Source: Chryseobacterium wanjuense (GTDB taxonomy: Bacteria; Bacteroidota; Bacteroidia; Flavobacteriales; Weeksellaceae). Taken from it: a DNA stretch of 64,000 nt. Each line of letters starts with the position of its first letter. The stretch's first letter is position 1. The position numbers and the translations under genes were made by a program. The notes under the pieces are model-generated. The model saw nothing but the letters and a program-made list of their open reading frames with translations. It was not told where the DNA came from and did no database searches. Positions 25,740 through 35,831 of the stretch are shown piece after piece. The stretch is from assembly GCF_900111495.1 (NCBI RefSeq), contig NZ_FOIU01000001.1:2108001-2172000 (forward strand), in the 5' to 3' direction.

Positions 25740-26372
25740 TAATGGCTTTGAATATCCATTTTGTATGGCAAATTTTATTAATGCCTTAGAATTTTTTACT
25801 CCTGTTTTTTCAAGAAGATTTCTCCTGTGGGTTTCTACTGTTGTTGATGCTATATTAAGCTTTTCGCTAATTTCTAATGTTGTGAGACCCTCTGCGATTA
25901 AATACAATACATCCTTTTCTCTATTGGTGAGCCGTATGTCACCCACAACATGATCAGATCTCAAATTAGCAATAATACTTTGAGTAACTTCATCCGAAAA
26001 ATAATCCTTGCCGTCTAAAATTCTATAAATAGCAATCAGTAATTCTTCCTTACCCTTATTCTTCAAAATATATCCATTTGCCCTTGCTTGAATAATACTT
26101 CTTATAAAAGCAATTTCATCATGCATCGTGAGGATAAGAACCTTAATATTAGGATTCCTTTCCTTTAATAATTTTGTTGTTTCAATTCCATCCATAATTG
26201 GCATATTGATGTCTAATACAACAATATCAACCGGATAAGTATTTACTAAAGAAATTACTTCTTTACCATTAAACCCTCTTCCTACTATTTTTAAATTATC
26301 ATCATTTTTTATGACAGATTCTAAACCTTCTAAAATCATCTCATGATCATCAGCAATTACAATATTTATCAT
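25737..26372 (-). CDS. NarL/FixJ-type response regulator
   Basis: 211 residues. The receiver domain has the acidic pair in I-A-D-D-H-E, the phosphoacceptor Asp in V-V-L-D-I-N-M-P (about residue 54) and the conserved Lys region near residue 104. The C-terminal LuxR-type HTH reads L-T-N-R-E-K-D-V-L-Y-L-I-A-E-G and S-T-T-V-E-T-H-R-R-N-L. Its start overlaps the upstream histidine kinase stop by four bases, so they form a two-component pair. It lies upstream of the TIR/caspase operon but is separated by a strong terminator. Confidence 0.93.
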   Translation of the reverse strand: MINIVIADDHEMILEGLESVIKNDDNLKIVGRGFNGKEVISLVNTYPVDIVVLDINMPIMDGIETTKLLKERNPNIKVLILTMHDEIAFIRSIIQARANGYILKNKGKEELLIAIYRILDGKDYFSDEVTQSIIANLRSDHVVGDIRLTNREKDVLYLIAEGLTTLEISEKLNIASTTVETHRRNLLEKTGVKNSKALIKFAIQNGYSKPL

Positions 26373-28486
26373 ATATATGAATTTATTGGGATTTCTATAT
26401 TAACTGAAGTTCCACGACCTAGGGCTGAATCAATATCAATACTACCTGCCAGTGATTGTACTCTTGAATTAATATTATTAAGTCCAAGTCCCTTAGATCG
26501 TTTAGTTTTATCAAATCCTTCGCCATCATCTTCTACTTGTACATTTAAAATGGATGATAATTTAAGAATTTGAACTGTAACATTTTTTGCTTCAGAATAT
26601 TTTAAAATGTTATTTAATAGTTCTTGAATAATTCTGTATACCTGAATTTCAACATTACTATCTAATCTATTTTCGATATCAGATGCAATGAATTCAACCT
26701 TCATTTTTTTTGTTTGTTGAATAACAATTAATAATTCCTCAACAGCGGCAATTAAACCAAACTTTGTAAGAACACCTGATGACATTTCATATGAAATTTT
26801 TCGAACTTCTTGGCAAGCTTCATCTAATAAAATGTTAGCTTTTTGAAATTGTTCAAAATCAAACTTTTTATTTTTTTTCATTTGCTCCTCTCCAGATTTA
26901 TAATATACTTTTGCAACAGAAAGCATGCTCCCTAGTCGATCATGAAGATCCTGAGAAATTCTTTTTCTTTCTTCATCCTGAACTTTAATCATATCATTGA
27001 TTGATTTAAGCTCTTGGTTTTTTATAAGTTCTTCCAATTTTTTTTCCTCAAGCTTTTTATCTTTCAATGCTAATTCAGCTTTTTGCTTTTCACCTTTCCA
27101 CCGTAAAAAAATAAAAAATAATAATGCAGCAAGAGCAAAAATAGTAGATAAAGTATAAATTAGAATGTTTTTATTTTGATTTTCAAGAGATAACTTCTCA
27201 ATATTTATTTTTGATATTTTCTGATTTTTAATTAAAAGTTCATTTTCTTTTTTCTTCTGTTCGTATTTTTGCTTTAAGTCAATAGCTTTTTTATAATCCG
27301 CATCAATATTGTTTCGTAAAGAATTATAATCTTTGTGATAGTACATTGCTGAATCATATTGCTTTTTATAGGAGTAAGATAAGTAAAGATTATATAAAGC
27401 ATTTAAAGTCTCAATTCTATTCGGAGAGTTTTTTGATGTCTTAAGTGCCTTTTGGTAATATTTAATCGCACCATCATAATCTTGTTTTTGAAAAAACAAA
27501 TTTCCTAAATTAATAGTTGCATCTTTTAGTTGATCTTTAGAAATATAGTTATTTTGAATACTTAAGCTTTTTTGAAAATTATTATTTGCTGTTTCAATGA
27601 TACCTTTCCTATAATAAAATGCACCTAGATTATTGTAAATATCTGAATCAGTATTTTTTATACCAATTTTCTTTTTTAGTCCTAATGATTTTTCATAGTA
27701 CCCTTTTGCTAAATTATCATTTCCGGTTTCAAAAAATATAACTCCTAAATTGTTATATATTTTAGAAAGTTCATAATCGTCCCGATATTTTATAAATATT
27801 TTTTCACTTTTAAAAAGATAGGTTTTTGCATTCTCATAATTTTTCATAGTTAGGTAAAGGACTCCAAGATTCATATAACTGTAACCACAATTGTTTTCTT
27901 CACCAAGTTTTTCTCTAATATCTAGACTTTGCAAAAGATACTTTGTCGCAATTTCATAAGAACCGATATTTTGATATATCAATCCTAAATTATTTAATAT
28001 TAACGCCACAAGGGAAGACTTATTAAGCTCTTTAAAGATAATTAGTGCTCTAGTAGCATAGGATATGGCTTTTTTAAAATTCTTTTTATTCCTATAAATT
28101 TCGCTAAGCTGATTACTTGCTCTTCCTATACCGTATTTATTCCCAATTTTTGTTTCTAATTTTAAAACTTTTAGATATATATTTTCCGCTTGAGAATACT
28201 GTTTATTAAAAATATAAACAGTGCCAAGCCTGTTTAGACTTGTTATAAGCCCCGGTAAGTAATTACACTTCTGGCTTAGTACGTATGCTTCAAGAGCATA
28301 TTTTTTAGCTAGTGTAAAATTCGTTTTTCGAAACTCCCATGCAAGTTCGTTATTTGCATTGATTTTTATCGTATCCGCTGATGTTGCAGATTGACTGACT
28401 AAAACAAGGCTGTCTATAATTTTGTGTTGAGCAGTCAAAACAGAAAAAAAAGACATTAATGGGAACAATATAAAGATCCTAATCAT
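26369..28486 (-). CDS. TPR-containing sensor histidine kinase (HisKA_3 type)
   Basis: 705 residues. A signal peptide (V-L-T-A-Q) is followed by about ten TPR repeats (residues ~60-400), a transmembrane helix at ~440-462 (L-S-T-I-F-A-L-A-A-L-L-F-F-I-F-L), a charged coiled coil and a HisKA_3 dimerisation segment with the phospho-acceptor in R-I-S-Q-D-L-H-D-R-L-G. The ATPase domain has the N box (I-I-Q-E-L-L-N-N-I-L-K) and D-D-G-E-G-F-D. The TPR part should face the periplasm and sense an unknown protein or envelope state. The kinase pairs with the overlapping response regulator. Confidence 0.93.
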   Translation of the reverse strand: MIRIFILFPLMSFFSVLTAQHKIIDSLVLVSQSATSADTIKINANNELAWEFRKTNFTLAKKYALEAYVLSQKCNYLPGLITSLNRLGTVYIFNKQYSQAENIYLKVLKLETKIGNKYGIGRASNQLSEIYRNKKNFKKAISYATRALIIFKELNKSSLVALILNNLGLIYQNIGSYEIATKYLLQSLDIREKLGEENNCGYSYMNLGVLYLTMKNYENAKTYLFKSEKIFIKYRDDYELSKIYNNLGVIFFETGNDNLAKGYYEKSLGLKKKIGIKNTDSDIYNNLGAFYYRKGIIETANNNFQKSLSIQNNYISKDQLKDATINLGNLFFQKQDYDGAIKYYQKALKTSKNSPNRIETLNALYNLYLSYSYKKQYDSAMYYHKDYNSLRNNIDADYKKAIDLKQKYEQKKKENELLIKNQKISKINIEKLSLENQNKNILIYTLSTIFALAALLFFIFLRWKGEKQKAELALKDKKLEEKKLEELIKNQELKSINDMIKVQDEERKRISQDLHDRLGSMLSVAKVYYKSGEEQMKKNKKFDFEQFQKANILLDEACQEVRKISYEMSSGVLTKFGLIAAVEELLIVIQQTKKMKVEFIASDIENRLDSNVEIQVYRIIQELLNNILKYSEAKNVTVQILKLSSILNVQVEDDGEGFDKTKRSKGLGLNNINSRVQSLAGSIDIDSALGRGTSVNIEIPINSYI

Positions 28487-28499
28487 AATATAATAGACA

Positions 28500-28531
28500 A
28501 GGGTTTTACTATATAAATATAGTAAAACCCT
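28500..28531. terminator. hairpin between the small disordered-protein gene and the kinase gene
   Basis: A perfect 14-bp stem (28500-28513 / 28518-28531) with a 4-base loop, between two minus-strand genes. Confidence 0.55.
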
Positions 28532-28553
28532 ATTTTAATTTTAGTTTAAAAAA

Positions 28554-28778
28554 TTACCTTTTTTTAGGATTTTTTTCAATTCTTTCTGTAGGTTTAATAA
28601 TTTCTCCTGCACCTTGTGGTGACGTTGTGGGAGGAGGATCTACAGGCGCTGTTGGTGTGGAACCATTATTTGAGATCAAATTTTCTGTTGATCCATTAGC
28701 ATTTATTGGTTCATTAGTGTTTAAATCACCTTCCTGTGTTTGAACAGGTTCATTTGTTACATTGTCTTGTTCTTCCAT
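28554..28778 (-). CDS. small disordered protein, unknown
   Basis: 74 residues, rich in Asn, Thr, Pro and Glu with no hydrophobic core: N-terminal acidic part, then P-V-D-P-P-P-T-T-S-P-Q-G-A-G-E, and a basic end (K-N-P-K-K-R). Short Pro-rich proteins of this sort occur widely in Flavobacteriia. A hairpin follows. I do not recognise a function. Confidence 0.5.
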   Translation of the reverse strand: MEEQDNVTNEPVQTQEGDLNTNEPINANGSTENLISNNGSTPTAPVDPPPTTSPQGAGEIIKPTERIEKNPKKR

Positions 28779-29076
28779 TTTTTAATGTTTAATGTGAGAA
28801 CAAAGTTCAAATATTATGATAACAAAAAAATCAACACAATACAGTATTTTCTTATCCTTACTTTTGAGGAGATTTCAAGAAGAATTAAAACAAGGTTATT
28901 TTCTTTTCTTACGTTTTACTTATTTTTTCTAACTTTTAAACAAATTTAAATTTTCAATCATTATACTTTCATTTTTCATTGTGAAAGTTTTTAGTTTTAG
29001 CGAAATTACAATTAATTTTTATTCTGATCAGAATATTGTATTTGTTATAAAATCTAGTGGTGAAATTTCAACTGAA
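28779..29076. other. AT-rich intergenic gap
   Basis: About 300 very AT-rich bases. I see no gene or strong hairpin. Confidence 0.4.
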
Positions 29077-29292
29077 TCAAACATCATAATCTCTTCCTAC
29101 GAAATACCCTAACATGAAGAAATCCAAAGGATTTATAGACTTTCCATCTTTTTTTGAAAATTCAATTGTTGAATCATAATATCCACGATTAATTTTTATA
29201 TTATACAATTCACGAATTCCTCTACCTGTTAAAGATGTTTTCAAAGCAGAGATAATATGTAATATAAGTGAGTTTTGATGATGTATTTTCAT
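29077..29292 (-). CDS. small hypothetical protein
   Basis: 71 residues with a plausible coding pattern (N-terminal helix, then Y-N-I-K-I-N-R-G-Y-Y-D-S and a C-terminal hydrophobic run F-F-M-L-G-Y-F-V-G). No known family. It is isolated in a poorly conserved stretch next to a decayed mobC copy. Confidence 0.4.
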   Translation of the reverse strand: MKIHHQNSLILHIISALKTSLTGRGIRELYNIKINRGYYDSTIEFSKKDGKSINPLDFFMLGYFVGRDYDV

Positions 29293-29422
29293 ATTACAAA
29301 AATTAGTAATTATTTATACATTTCAATATGGGAAACCGTAAATGATTAAAATAGTGAAAAGAGATATATAATGTTTTATCAATAGACCCAAATGATCCTT
29401 TCATAGGGCTTAAAAGTACTCT

Positions 29423-29887
29423 TTAGCAATTAATGAATAAATTTTTGTAAAGATTTCGTTTTGCTGTTCTTTCAGCTCAATAACTGTTTTCAAGTTTTTC
29501 ATTAAAACCTTTCAAATCTTCGCTATAAATTTTTGAGTGTTGACTATTTTTGCTATTTGATTGATATTGCTTTCAATCTTTGCAAAAAGATTATCCTGCT
29601 TTTCAAGGAACGTCAGTACTTTTCTCCTTTCATCATCAAAAATTCTATTCTCTACGAATCTATAATTAAACTGCTCAAAGAAATTTGCCTTTTGGAACAG
29701 AGTTTCTTCCAATTCTCTTTCTTCTGTTTTTAAATCCTTATGAAAATACTATCCTCTTTTTCCATGCTTTTCATTTGCGCTTAGTAATTGGGTTGGAAAT
29801 ATTAGTACTAAAATAACAGCAAGTCAATAGTAATGAGTATGCTTAGCTCAAATAAGAGTATTCTTGAATTATATAGAATTTCCAAAT
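29423..29887 (+). repeat. left copy of ~470-bp direct repeat containing a decayed mobC-like gene
   Basis: This stretch aligns along its length with 36181-36657, in direct orientation and with many substitutions and small indels. Both copies contain mobC-like coding sequence and about 120 bases upstream of it, including the exact 21-base stretch starting AAGTCAATAGTAATGAG. Together they bracket the methyltransferase-helicase-nuclease module. Confidence 0.75.
29440..29760 (-). pseudogene. decayed mobC-like mobilisation gene
   Basis: A remnant of the gene preserved at 36162-36536. The longest open piece (29512-29712, 66 codons) retains F-D-D-E-R-R-K-V-L and I-N-Q-I-A-K-I-V-N-T-Q. The intact copy has the same phrases with conservative changes. 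Frameshifts and stops break the N- and C-terminal parts. Confidence 0.68.
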
Positions 29888-29892
29888 ATTAT

Positions 29893-31092
29893 TTACTTCA
29901 AAGTTAACTTTTCATTATGAATATCATACTCATAATTAATAATTGATCCTATCATAAAAAGATTAATAGCTTCATCTAAGACACTTAAGGGAACAATAAA
30001 CCATTCTCGTGGTGCTATTCTTATTCCACTGGTACTATATAAATCAATATTTAAACAAGATGCAGCAAAAAGCCGATGCAAAAGTTTTTCTAAATAATGG
30101 GTATTTATATTGTAACACCTATATTTTGCAACGATTTCAACATCACTATATAAATAAGTTGCTTCCTTTACTGCATTTTTTATTCTTTTTTCAACGGGAA
30201 TAGTAGAAAAACCAATTTTAAACAGATTACCCATGTCTTTGATCTCTGGTCTTTGAGACTTTGACTTCAAAATATAAATCCATCCACTTTCAATATCTTC
30301 TTCTTTCATCATCCCTGCATTTACGGCTAAATCTTTCTCAATATCATCTAATGGTTGAGTAATTAACTTTCCACTTTTCTGAATAGCTTTTCCTAACGAA
30401 CGAAAAAGCAGATTAGAAACTGTTCCGTTTTCAAAAATAGTTGTGGTAGGTCCATCTAAACGTATTCTATCACCAGTCTTATTCTCTTTAAGAGTTTTTT
30501 CTGCGTCAGATAATTCCAAATAAGCTAAAAGACCATCTACCAAATAGAAATTACCTTGCTTAAGATTAGTTTCAGCATCATTAAAAGGAAGCATCTTTCT
30601 TCTACCAGACTTTAAATCACGATGTACATTCTGAAACATCATTTCGTATTTTGCAAATTCCTCATCAGACAATGATTTTCTTTGTGCAATTGATTCTGCT
30701 TTCGCTCTTTTATCTATTTGAGGAGTATGCTTAAATTCGAAAATTGAGTTATCTCCATCGGAATCCAACAATCCTAATTTATCATCATTTAAAATTTCAT
30801 CAATAGAAGGTATTTCATATTTTACTTCTCCGAGCAAATTAAACCTATCAAAGGGTTTTACAATTTTTATCTTATTTTCATTACTCCTAAATTCCTTTAG
30901 TCTAGCCAATAAAGAATACTCAGCAATTGATGCGGTTGATGGTTCTCTTTTATTTTTTTCGAAGAAACTATTGATTTCTTCAAAAGATTCTATGAGACGA
31001 TCTTCATCAGTTTTGATGACAGATTTTTTTTCATTGGAATCTAATAATCCAAAGTCATCTTCATTAAATATATCATCTAAAGTTTTAGCCAT
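29893..31092 (-). CDS. GIY-YIG nuclease-domain protein (T5orf172-like) of a restriction-type module
   Basis: About 399 residues from ATG 31092, overlapping the helicase stop by 8 bases. The N-terminal half has two copies of a short acidic motif (D-D-I-F-N-E-D-D-F-G-L-L-D-S and E-I-L-N-D-D-K-L-G-L-L-D-S). The C-terminal part, residues ~280-395, is a GIY-YIG domain of the T5orf172 type: W-I-Y-I-L-K-S, then L-F-K-I-G-F-S and A-K-Y-R-C-Y-N. This is the probable DNA-cutting subunit. The duplicated acidic motif may bind the partner proteins (inference). Confidence 0.82.
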   Translation of the reverse strand: MAKTLDDIFNEDDFGLLDSNEKKSVIKTDEDRLIESFEEINSFFEKNKREPSTASIAEYSLLARLKEFRSNENKIKIVKPFDRFNLLGEVKYEIPSIDEILNDDKLGLLDSDGDNSIFEFKHTPQIDKRAKAESIAQRKSLSDEEFAKYEMMFQNVHRDLKSGRRKMLPFNDAETNLKQGNFYLVDGLLAYLELSDAEKTLKENKTGDRIRLDGPTTTIFENGTVSNLLFRSLGKAIQKSGKLITQPLDDIEKDLAVNAGMMKEEDIESGWIYILKSKSQRPEIKDMGNLFKIGFSTIPVEKRIKNAVKEATYLYSDVEIVAKYRCYNINTHYLEKLLHRLFAASCLNIDLYSTSGIRIAPREWFIVPLSVLDEAINLFMIGSIINYEYDIHNEKLTLK

Positions 31093-33085
31093 TTTGCATC
31101 TTTTTTCTTTTAGCATCTTGAATAAACAGAAGTGCCTGTGCTAATCTCTGCTCAATCGGATTAGTAGACTGAATATTTGGTTTTTCACCAGTTTCTTTAA
31201 CCCAAGCATTAATTTTAGGCCATAGAATAATGGCTTCCTGCTCTGTCATTTCAATCTTAGTGATATTGATTGTGTCTTGTATTGCTCTTAACACAGAAGT
31301 AGTGACACTTTTGGAAAGAATTTCAAAAGCTTTCTGGAAAGGATTTACACGATCAATTAATTCAATATTAATATCATCAATATTCACAAAACTTCCGGCC
31401 ATTTTTATAAATTTCTTAGAACCTTGCTCTTCAACAGTGCTATTTTTTATTACCGAATCTACAACAACATATTGCCTTACGGCTTCTACATCATCTTCTG
31501 ACAAATCTGGGTAAACTTCTCTGATTATTTTTGGAATCAAAACTGTATTGATAACTTCGGGTTCTAAATTTCCGGGCAATGCTTTCAGCATTGTATCATC
31601 TTGTAAAATACGTGCTTTTAAATCATTTAAATCACTTTCTATGATATCTTTTGCACGTTGAGAAGTGGGTGTTTTAAATCCTCTTATTTTGATAGTTGCT
31701 TTGTCATCTTCTTCTTCATTATCCAAATCATCATTGTCATTATCCATTGGCTTGAATTTGAAGTTAGGAGCAAGCACCTGTTCCATAAGTAATGATGCTG
31801 TAATGGCTTTCAGCATATTGTTTACTGCCAATTTTACATCATCATCTACCGCATCTGGCTGTGCAATCAAATTGGTAAATTGAGCATGTTTTTTGTTACT
31901 ACTATCACGGGTTGCACGACCGATAATCTGAATAATTTCAGTTAACGAGCCTCTGTAACCTATTGTAAGTGCGTGTTGGCAAAAAGGCCAGTCAAAGCCT
32001 TCTTTAGCCATTCCTAACGCAATAATCATATCAATATCATCAGGCGAACTTACGCCACGCAGATAGGCTACAATCTTTTCTCTTTCTTTTTGATTGTCGT
32101 TTACCAGATCAGCAATTTTAAGAATCCTTCTGCTTCGTTTGCTTTTTACAAATAAAACGCCGGTCTCTGAATCCTGATATTCTAAATCGCCAATACAATC
32201 AATAACGTGATTTACTTCTTCATATTTTTCTTTAGATGATTCTGCCGAGTTGACGCTTGGAATATGGATAATCGTTTTTAAATCTTCATCCAAAATTTCT
32301 TCTAATGCAGACATATTACGCTCCGGCTGAACTTTGTAATATCTTCCCTGATAGAAATGATAACCAATTCCAAGAGACTTCAAATATTCGTAGCCATTAA
32401 GCTGGTCATAATAGTTATATGTAACTTTTACAAATTTCTCTTCGTCTTCAGGTAAAAGAACAGGAACACTATCGCCACGGAAATATGAACCCGTCATTGC
32501 CACAATATGAGCATTAGAATTAGCCATAATATTGCGCATTACATTTCCTAATTTGTTATCACCATCTGCGGAAACGTGGTGAAACTCGTCAATGGTTATC
32601 AAACAATCATTCAATTTTTTTTCATCTAATCCCTCAAATGCAAAACGCAATGTAGCGTGAGTACAAATCAAAACCTTTTCATCACTTTGCAGAAACTGAT
32701 GAAATGCTTTCACTTTACCAGCGTCACTTCCCGGCGTGCAAAGATTGTATTTCTGATTAGGTTCCCAATTGGCATAAAACCCATATTTCTTCAATTCTGT
32801 AGGACTGAACGAATTTCCGATGGAACGTTCTGGAACCGCTACAATGACTTTTTTAATGCCTTGATTGATTAATTTATCTAAAGCAATAAACATCAAAGCC
32901 CGAGATTTTCCCGATGCTGGTGGTGCTTTTAACAAAAGGTACTTTGCCGTTCTCGCTTCATACACCTTTGCCTGCATTTCACGCATTCCCATTTCATTGG
33001 TCTTTTTGCTTTGCCCTGTTTGTGCGTACTCCACTTTTACCAAGTTGATGGGCTTTATGTAATCGCTATTGTTTTCTTTTTCCAT
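31085..33085 (-). CDS. DEAD/DEAH-box SF2 helicase of a restriction-type module
   Basis: 666 residues. Motif I reads K-A-P-P-A-S-G-K-S at ~53-61, motif II I-D-E-F-H-H, motif III M-T-G-S-Y, and the C-terminal half contains motif VI as Q-I-I-G-R-A-T-R-D. The central and C-terminal parts resemble the motor subunits of ATP-dependent restriction systems. It lies 25 bases after the methyltransferase gene and overlaps the nuclease gene by 8 bases, so the three are coupled. Confidence 0.9.
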   Translation of the reverse strand: MEKENNSDYIKPINLVKVEYAQTGQSKKTNEMGMREMQAKVYEARTAKYLLLKAPPASGKSRALMFIALDKLINQGIKKVIVAVPERSIGNSFSPTELKKYGFYANWEPNQKYNLCTPGSDAGKVKAFHQFLQSDEKVLICTHATLRFAFEGLDEKKLNDCLITIDEFHHVSADGDNKLGNVMRNIMANSNAHIVAMTGSYFRGDSVPVLLPEDEEKFVKVTYNYYDQLNGYEYLKSLGIGYHFYQGRYYKVQPERNMSALEEILDEDLKTIIHIPSVNSAESSKEKYEEVNHVIDCIGDLEYQDSETGVLFVKSKRSRRILKIADLVNDNQKEREKIVAYLRGVSSPDDIDMIIALGMAKEGFDWPFCQHALTIGYRGSLTEIIQIIGRATRDSSNKKHAQFTNLIAQPDAVDDDVKLAVNNMLKAITASLLMEQVLAPNFKFKPMDNDNDDLDNEEEDDKATIKIRGFKTPTSQRAKDIIESDLNDLKARILQDDTMLKALPGNLEPEVINTVLIPKIIREVYPDLSEDDVEAVRQYVVVDSVIKNSTVEEQGSKKFIKMAGSFVNIDDINIELIDRVNPFQKAFEILSKSVTTSVLRAIQDTINITKIEMTEQEAIILWPKINAWVKETGEKPNIQSTNPIEQRLAQALLFIQDAKRKKMQNG

Positions 33086-33110
33086 TTTGTTCTCTGTTTA
33101 TCTATATCAA

Positions 33111-35831
33111 TTAAGATAAATCTGATTTTTTCTTTCTCGTTTTCTTTTGCTTGGCAAAAAGCGTGTCTTTTTTGGTCATTTCATCATAGCGTTTAAACAA
33201 ATGTTCCAGACGTTCTGCATCAGAAGTAAAAGGATTTCCCATTCTGTAGATTTCTTCTATAGCTCTATCCAGATTTTGATGTGCATGTTTCAAATCTTTG
33301 GGCATCGTTTCAGGATTATAGAGCCAAGCCATTGTTTTTTCCGGATATTTTGCACGTTCATCTAAAATAGCAAATACATATTCATTGATGGTCAGTTTTT
33401 GTTTTTCGCTGACGTCAGGAAATGGAAAAGTATTGTAACACAATTTTGCTGAATATCTATATCTTGTTTCCAATTTTCCGCCTACTGCATCAACCCAAAC
33501 CATATGCATTTTAGAATGTAGAATACCGAAGAGCCAAGGTTGAGCATCATATACAGCCATTGCCGAATCTAAAATGATTGAGTCTTTATCAAGAAAACCT
33601 AAAGGAATATAGCTTCTTCTTTCAGAAGAGACCCGAGGAACTATTATTGAATTTTCAAATGCTTCATTTCTATCTCTAAATTGATGAGGCCTAGTTGCTA
33701 ACTTGTTTGTTCCCTTATCTCTACTATTCAGTCTATGAGTTTTACTTATTTCAATTTTGTTCTTAATAATTTCAAACTTTAAAGCATCTTCTAATTCTTC
33801 ATCATCAATCCATAAACAATATCTATTAATACCATTTATAAATTCGGTAGAGCCTACCAGCTTACGAACAAATTTTATACTTAAAGGTAAATTAGAAATC
33901 AAATTGTTTCTTTCTTCTTCGCTTAAAATTAATCCACCTCCATCATTTGCCATATTACCAAAATTCATTTTTTTGAATCCGGATATTGAAGTCATTCGTT
34001 CTGGAATTATGATATTAGACGCATCTAATAGATAGGCATTAATATTTTTAGCAGGTTTTGAAACTCCATCAGTAAAAATATATTTCTGTTTATTAGTTAC
34101 ATTTCTTAAGCCAACAATAATTACTGTTACACCAGCATTTCCTTTTGCATTATTATTCCATTTAAATGATGTATGAGCAAACGAAATTTCTATGTTATTT
34201 CTTAAAATTTTGTCCCACAATAGAGCTATTTGTTGTCCTTGTGAAATTGAATTTGTTGAAACAAATGCTAACTGAGCATTATAACCATCAATGTATTTAG
34301 AGCCTTTATAAAACCAAATTGATATATAATCTAAGTCTTTATATTTTGTAAATGAATTAAAAATAAAATCCATATCGGATTTTTGTTCTTCGTCTTGAAT
34401 TCTTGCGCCTAAATATGGTGGATTCCCAATAATATAAATTTCATCACCCTCATTTTTGGAGCAAACTTCTTCCCAATTTATGCGGGCTGCATTTCCTGAT
34501 ACAATATTTCCTGCTTCTTTTAATGGTAAAATTGGTTCAGATTTGCCAAAGCCTTCTAACTTTTCATCAAAGTACAAGTTCATCTGATGTTCTGCCAACC
34601 ATAGAGAAAGAATTGCCATTTCGTGTGCAAAATCTTTTATTTCTATTCCATAGAATTGTGAAAGTTTGATATTGCTTACAAAGCTTTGTCCTCCAAATAA
34701 ATTAGCTTTTTCTAAAGCAATAATTTGTTGGATGATTTTAATTTCTAAATTCCGTATTTCTTTGTAAGTAATAATGAGGAAATTACCACTTCCACAGGCG
34801 GGGTCAAAGAATTTGATTTTAGAAATTCTGTCAATCAATTTTCTTAACCCTTTTGGATTATCCATATTCTTATCAAACTCGTCTTCGAGCTCATCTAAAA
34901 ATAAAGGCTTAATCAATTTCAAAATATTCTCAACAGAAGTATAATGCATTCCCAAATTGCTTCTTTGTTCAGGGTCTGCAACAGCCTGAATCATCGAACC
35001 AAAAATATCCGGATTGATTTCACTCCAATTCAGTTCGCCAGATTCTACCAATATATTTCTCGCCTTCTTACTGAACTTCGGACTTATGATATCATCTTTG
35101 AAAAGCCCGCCATTTACATACGGAAACGAATTTAGATATTCGGGAAAATCACCTGTTTTGCTATTTAGTTTTCTGAATAATGTATTTAAAAATTGGTCTA
35201 CATCAGAACCATCTTCATTGGTATTGTTAACCAATGTTTCAGTAAAAATATTTTTAACGCTAAATATATCTGTATCTTCGGCAAAAAAGCAGAATAATAA
35301 TCTTGAAAGAAATATATTGAGTTGATGGCTTCCTGCAGCAACCCAATCTGGATTATCTTGCACTAATATATCATAAAGCTGTCCTAATTTGTAAGCAGCA
35401 TTTCTATCAGCTTCATTATTGGTAGAAACTTTGTAAATTTCTGCACCAGAAAGTGGAAGAAAAAAATCAGCTTGATCTGGTAACTCGGAAAAAGAAAAGC
35501 GCTTATTTATTTTTAGCTTAACATCAATAGCCACAATAGTTTCATAATCTGAAACTAATATGAAACGAGGATTATGCTTTAAAATTTTATCATCTTTTGC
35601 TGCTTCATCTATTACGTCTAAGAGATTCCCAGAGAATTCTTCTTTAAAAAATATCTTATTTTTATAGAGTAGTTCTCCCTCTTTTTTAGATAGATTTGAA
35701 TCTCCTTTTTTCAATCTCGTAATTATATTCTTAGAGATACCAAAGGAAATTAGAAAATCAAAAATGAAATTCTCTTTATTAAAATTTTTGGTTAGGACTG
35801 TGAGTTTCTCTTTTAATTCCTGGATTTTCAT
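33111..35831 (-). CDS. class I SAM-dependent DNA adenine methyltransferase (Eco57I-like) of a restriction-type module
   Basis: 906 residues. The SAM-binding motif F-D-P-A-C-G-S-G-N-F lies near residue 340 and the catalytic N-P-P-Y near residue 470 (I-G-N-P-P-Y-L-G-A), the layout of N6-adenine methyltransferases of the Eco57I/type IIG class. The N-terminal ~300 residues are a separate part without a clear nuclease motif, and the C-terminal ~350 residues probably recognise the target. It is first in a three-gene unit with a helicase and a GIY-YIG protein, so modification and cleavage are split between proteins. Confidence 0.9.
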   Translation of the reverse strand: MKIQELKEKLTVLTKNFNKENFIFDFLISFGISKNIITRLKKGDSNLSKKEGELLYKNKIFFKEEFSGNLLDVIDEAAKDDKILKHNPRFILVSDYETIVAIDVKLKINKRFSFSELPDQADFFLPLSGAEIYKVSTNNEADRNAAYKLGQLYDILVQDNPDWVAAGSHQLNIFLSRLLFCFFAEDTDIFSVKNIFTETLVNNTNEDGSDVDQFLNTLFRKLNSKTGDFPEYLNSFPYVNGGLFKDDIISPKFSKKARNILVESGELNWSEINPDIFGSMIQAVADPEQRSNLGMHYTSVENILKLIKPLFLDELEDEFDKNMDNPKGLRKLIDRISKIKFFDPACGSGNFLIITYKEIRNLEIKIIQQIIALEKANLFGGQSFVSNIKLSQFYGIEIKDFAHEMAILSLWLAEHQMNLYFDEKLEGFGKSEPILPLKEAGNIVSGNAARINWEEVCSKNEGDEIYIIGNPPYLGARIQDEEQKSDMDFIFNSFTKYKDLDYISIWFYKGSKYIDGYNAQLAFVSTNSISQGQQIALLWDKILRNNIEISFAHTSFKWNNNAKGNAGVTVIIVGLRNVTNKQKYIFTDGVSKPAKNINAYLLDASNIIIPERMTSISGFKKMNFGNMANDGGGLILSEEERNNLISNLPLSIKFVRKLVGSTEFINGINRYCLWIDDEELEDALKFEIIKNKIEISKTHRLNSRDKGTNKLATRPHQFRDRNEAFENSIIVPRVSSERRSYIPLGFLDKDSIILDSAMAVYDAQPWLFGILHSKMHMVWVDAVGGKLETRYRYSAKLCYNTFPFPDVSEKQKLTINEYVFAILDERAKYPEKTMAWLYNPETMPKDLKHAHQNLDRAIEEIYRMGNPFTSDAERLEHLFKRYDEMTKKDTLFAKQKKTRKKKSDLS

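Noticed and set aside
33111..35831. Type IIG enzyme with fused nuclease
   Set aside because: No PD-(D/E)XK motif was found in the N-terminal part; the GIY-YIG partner is the more likely nuclease.
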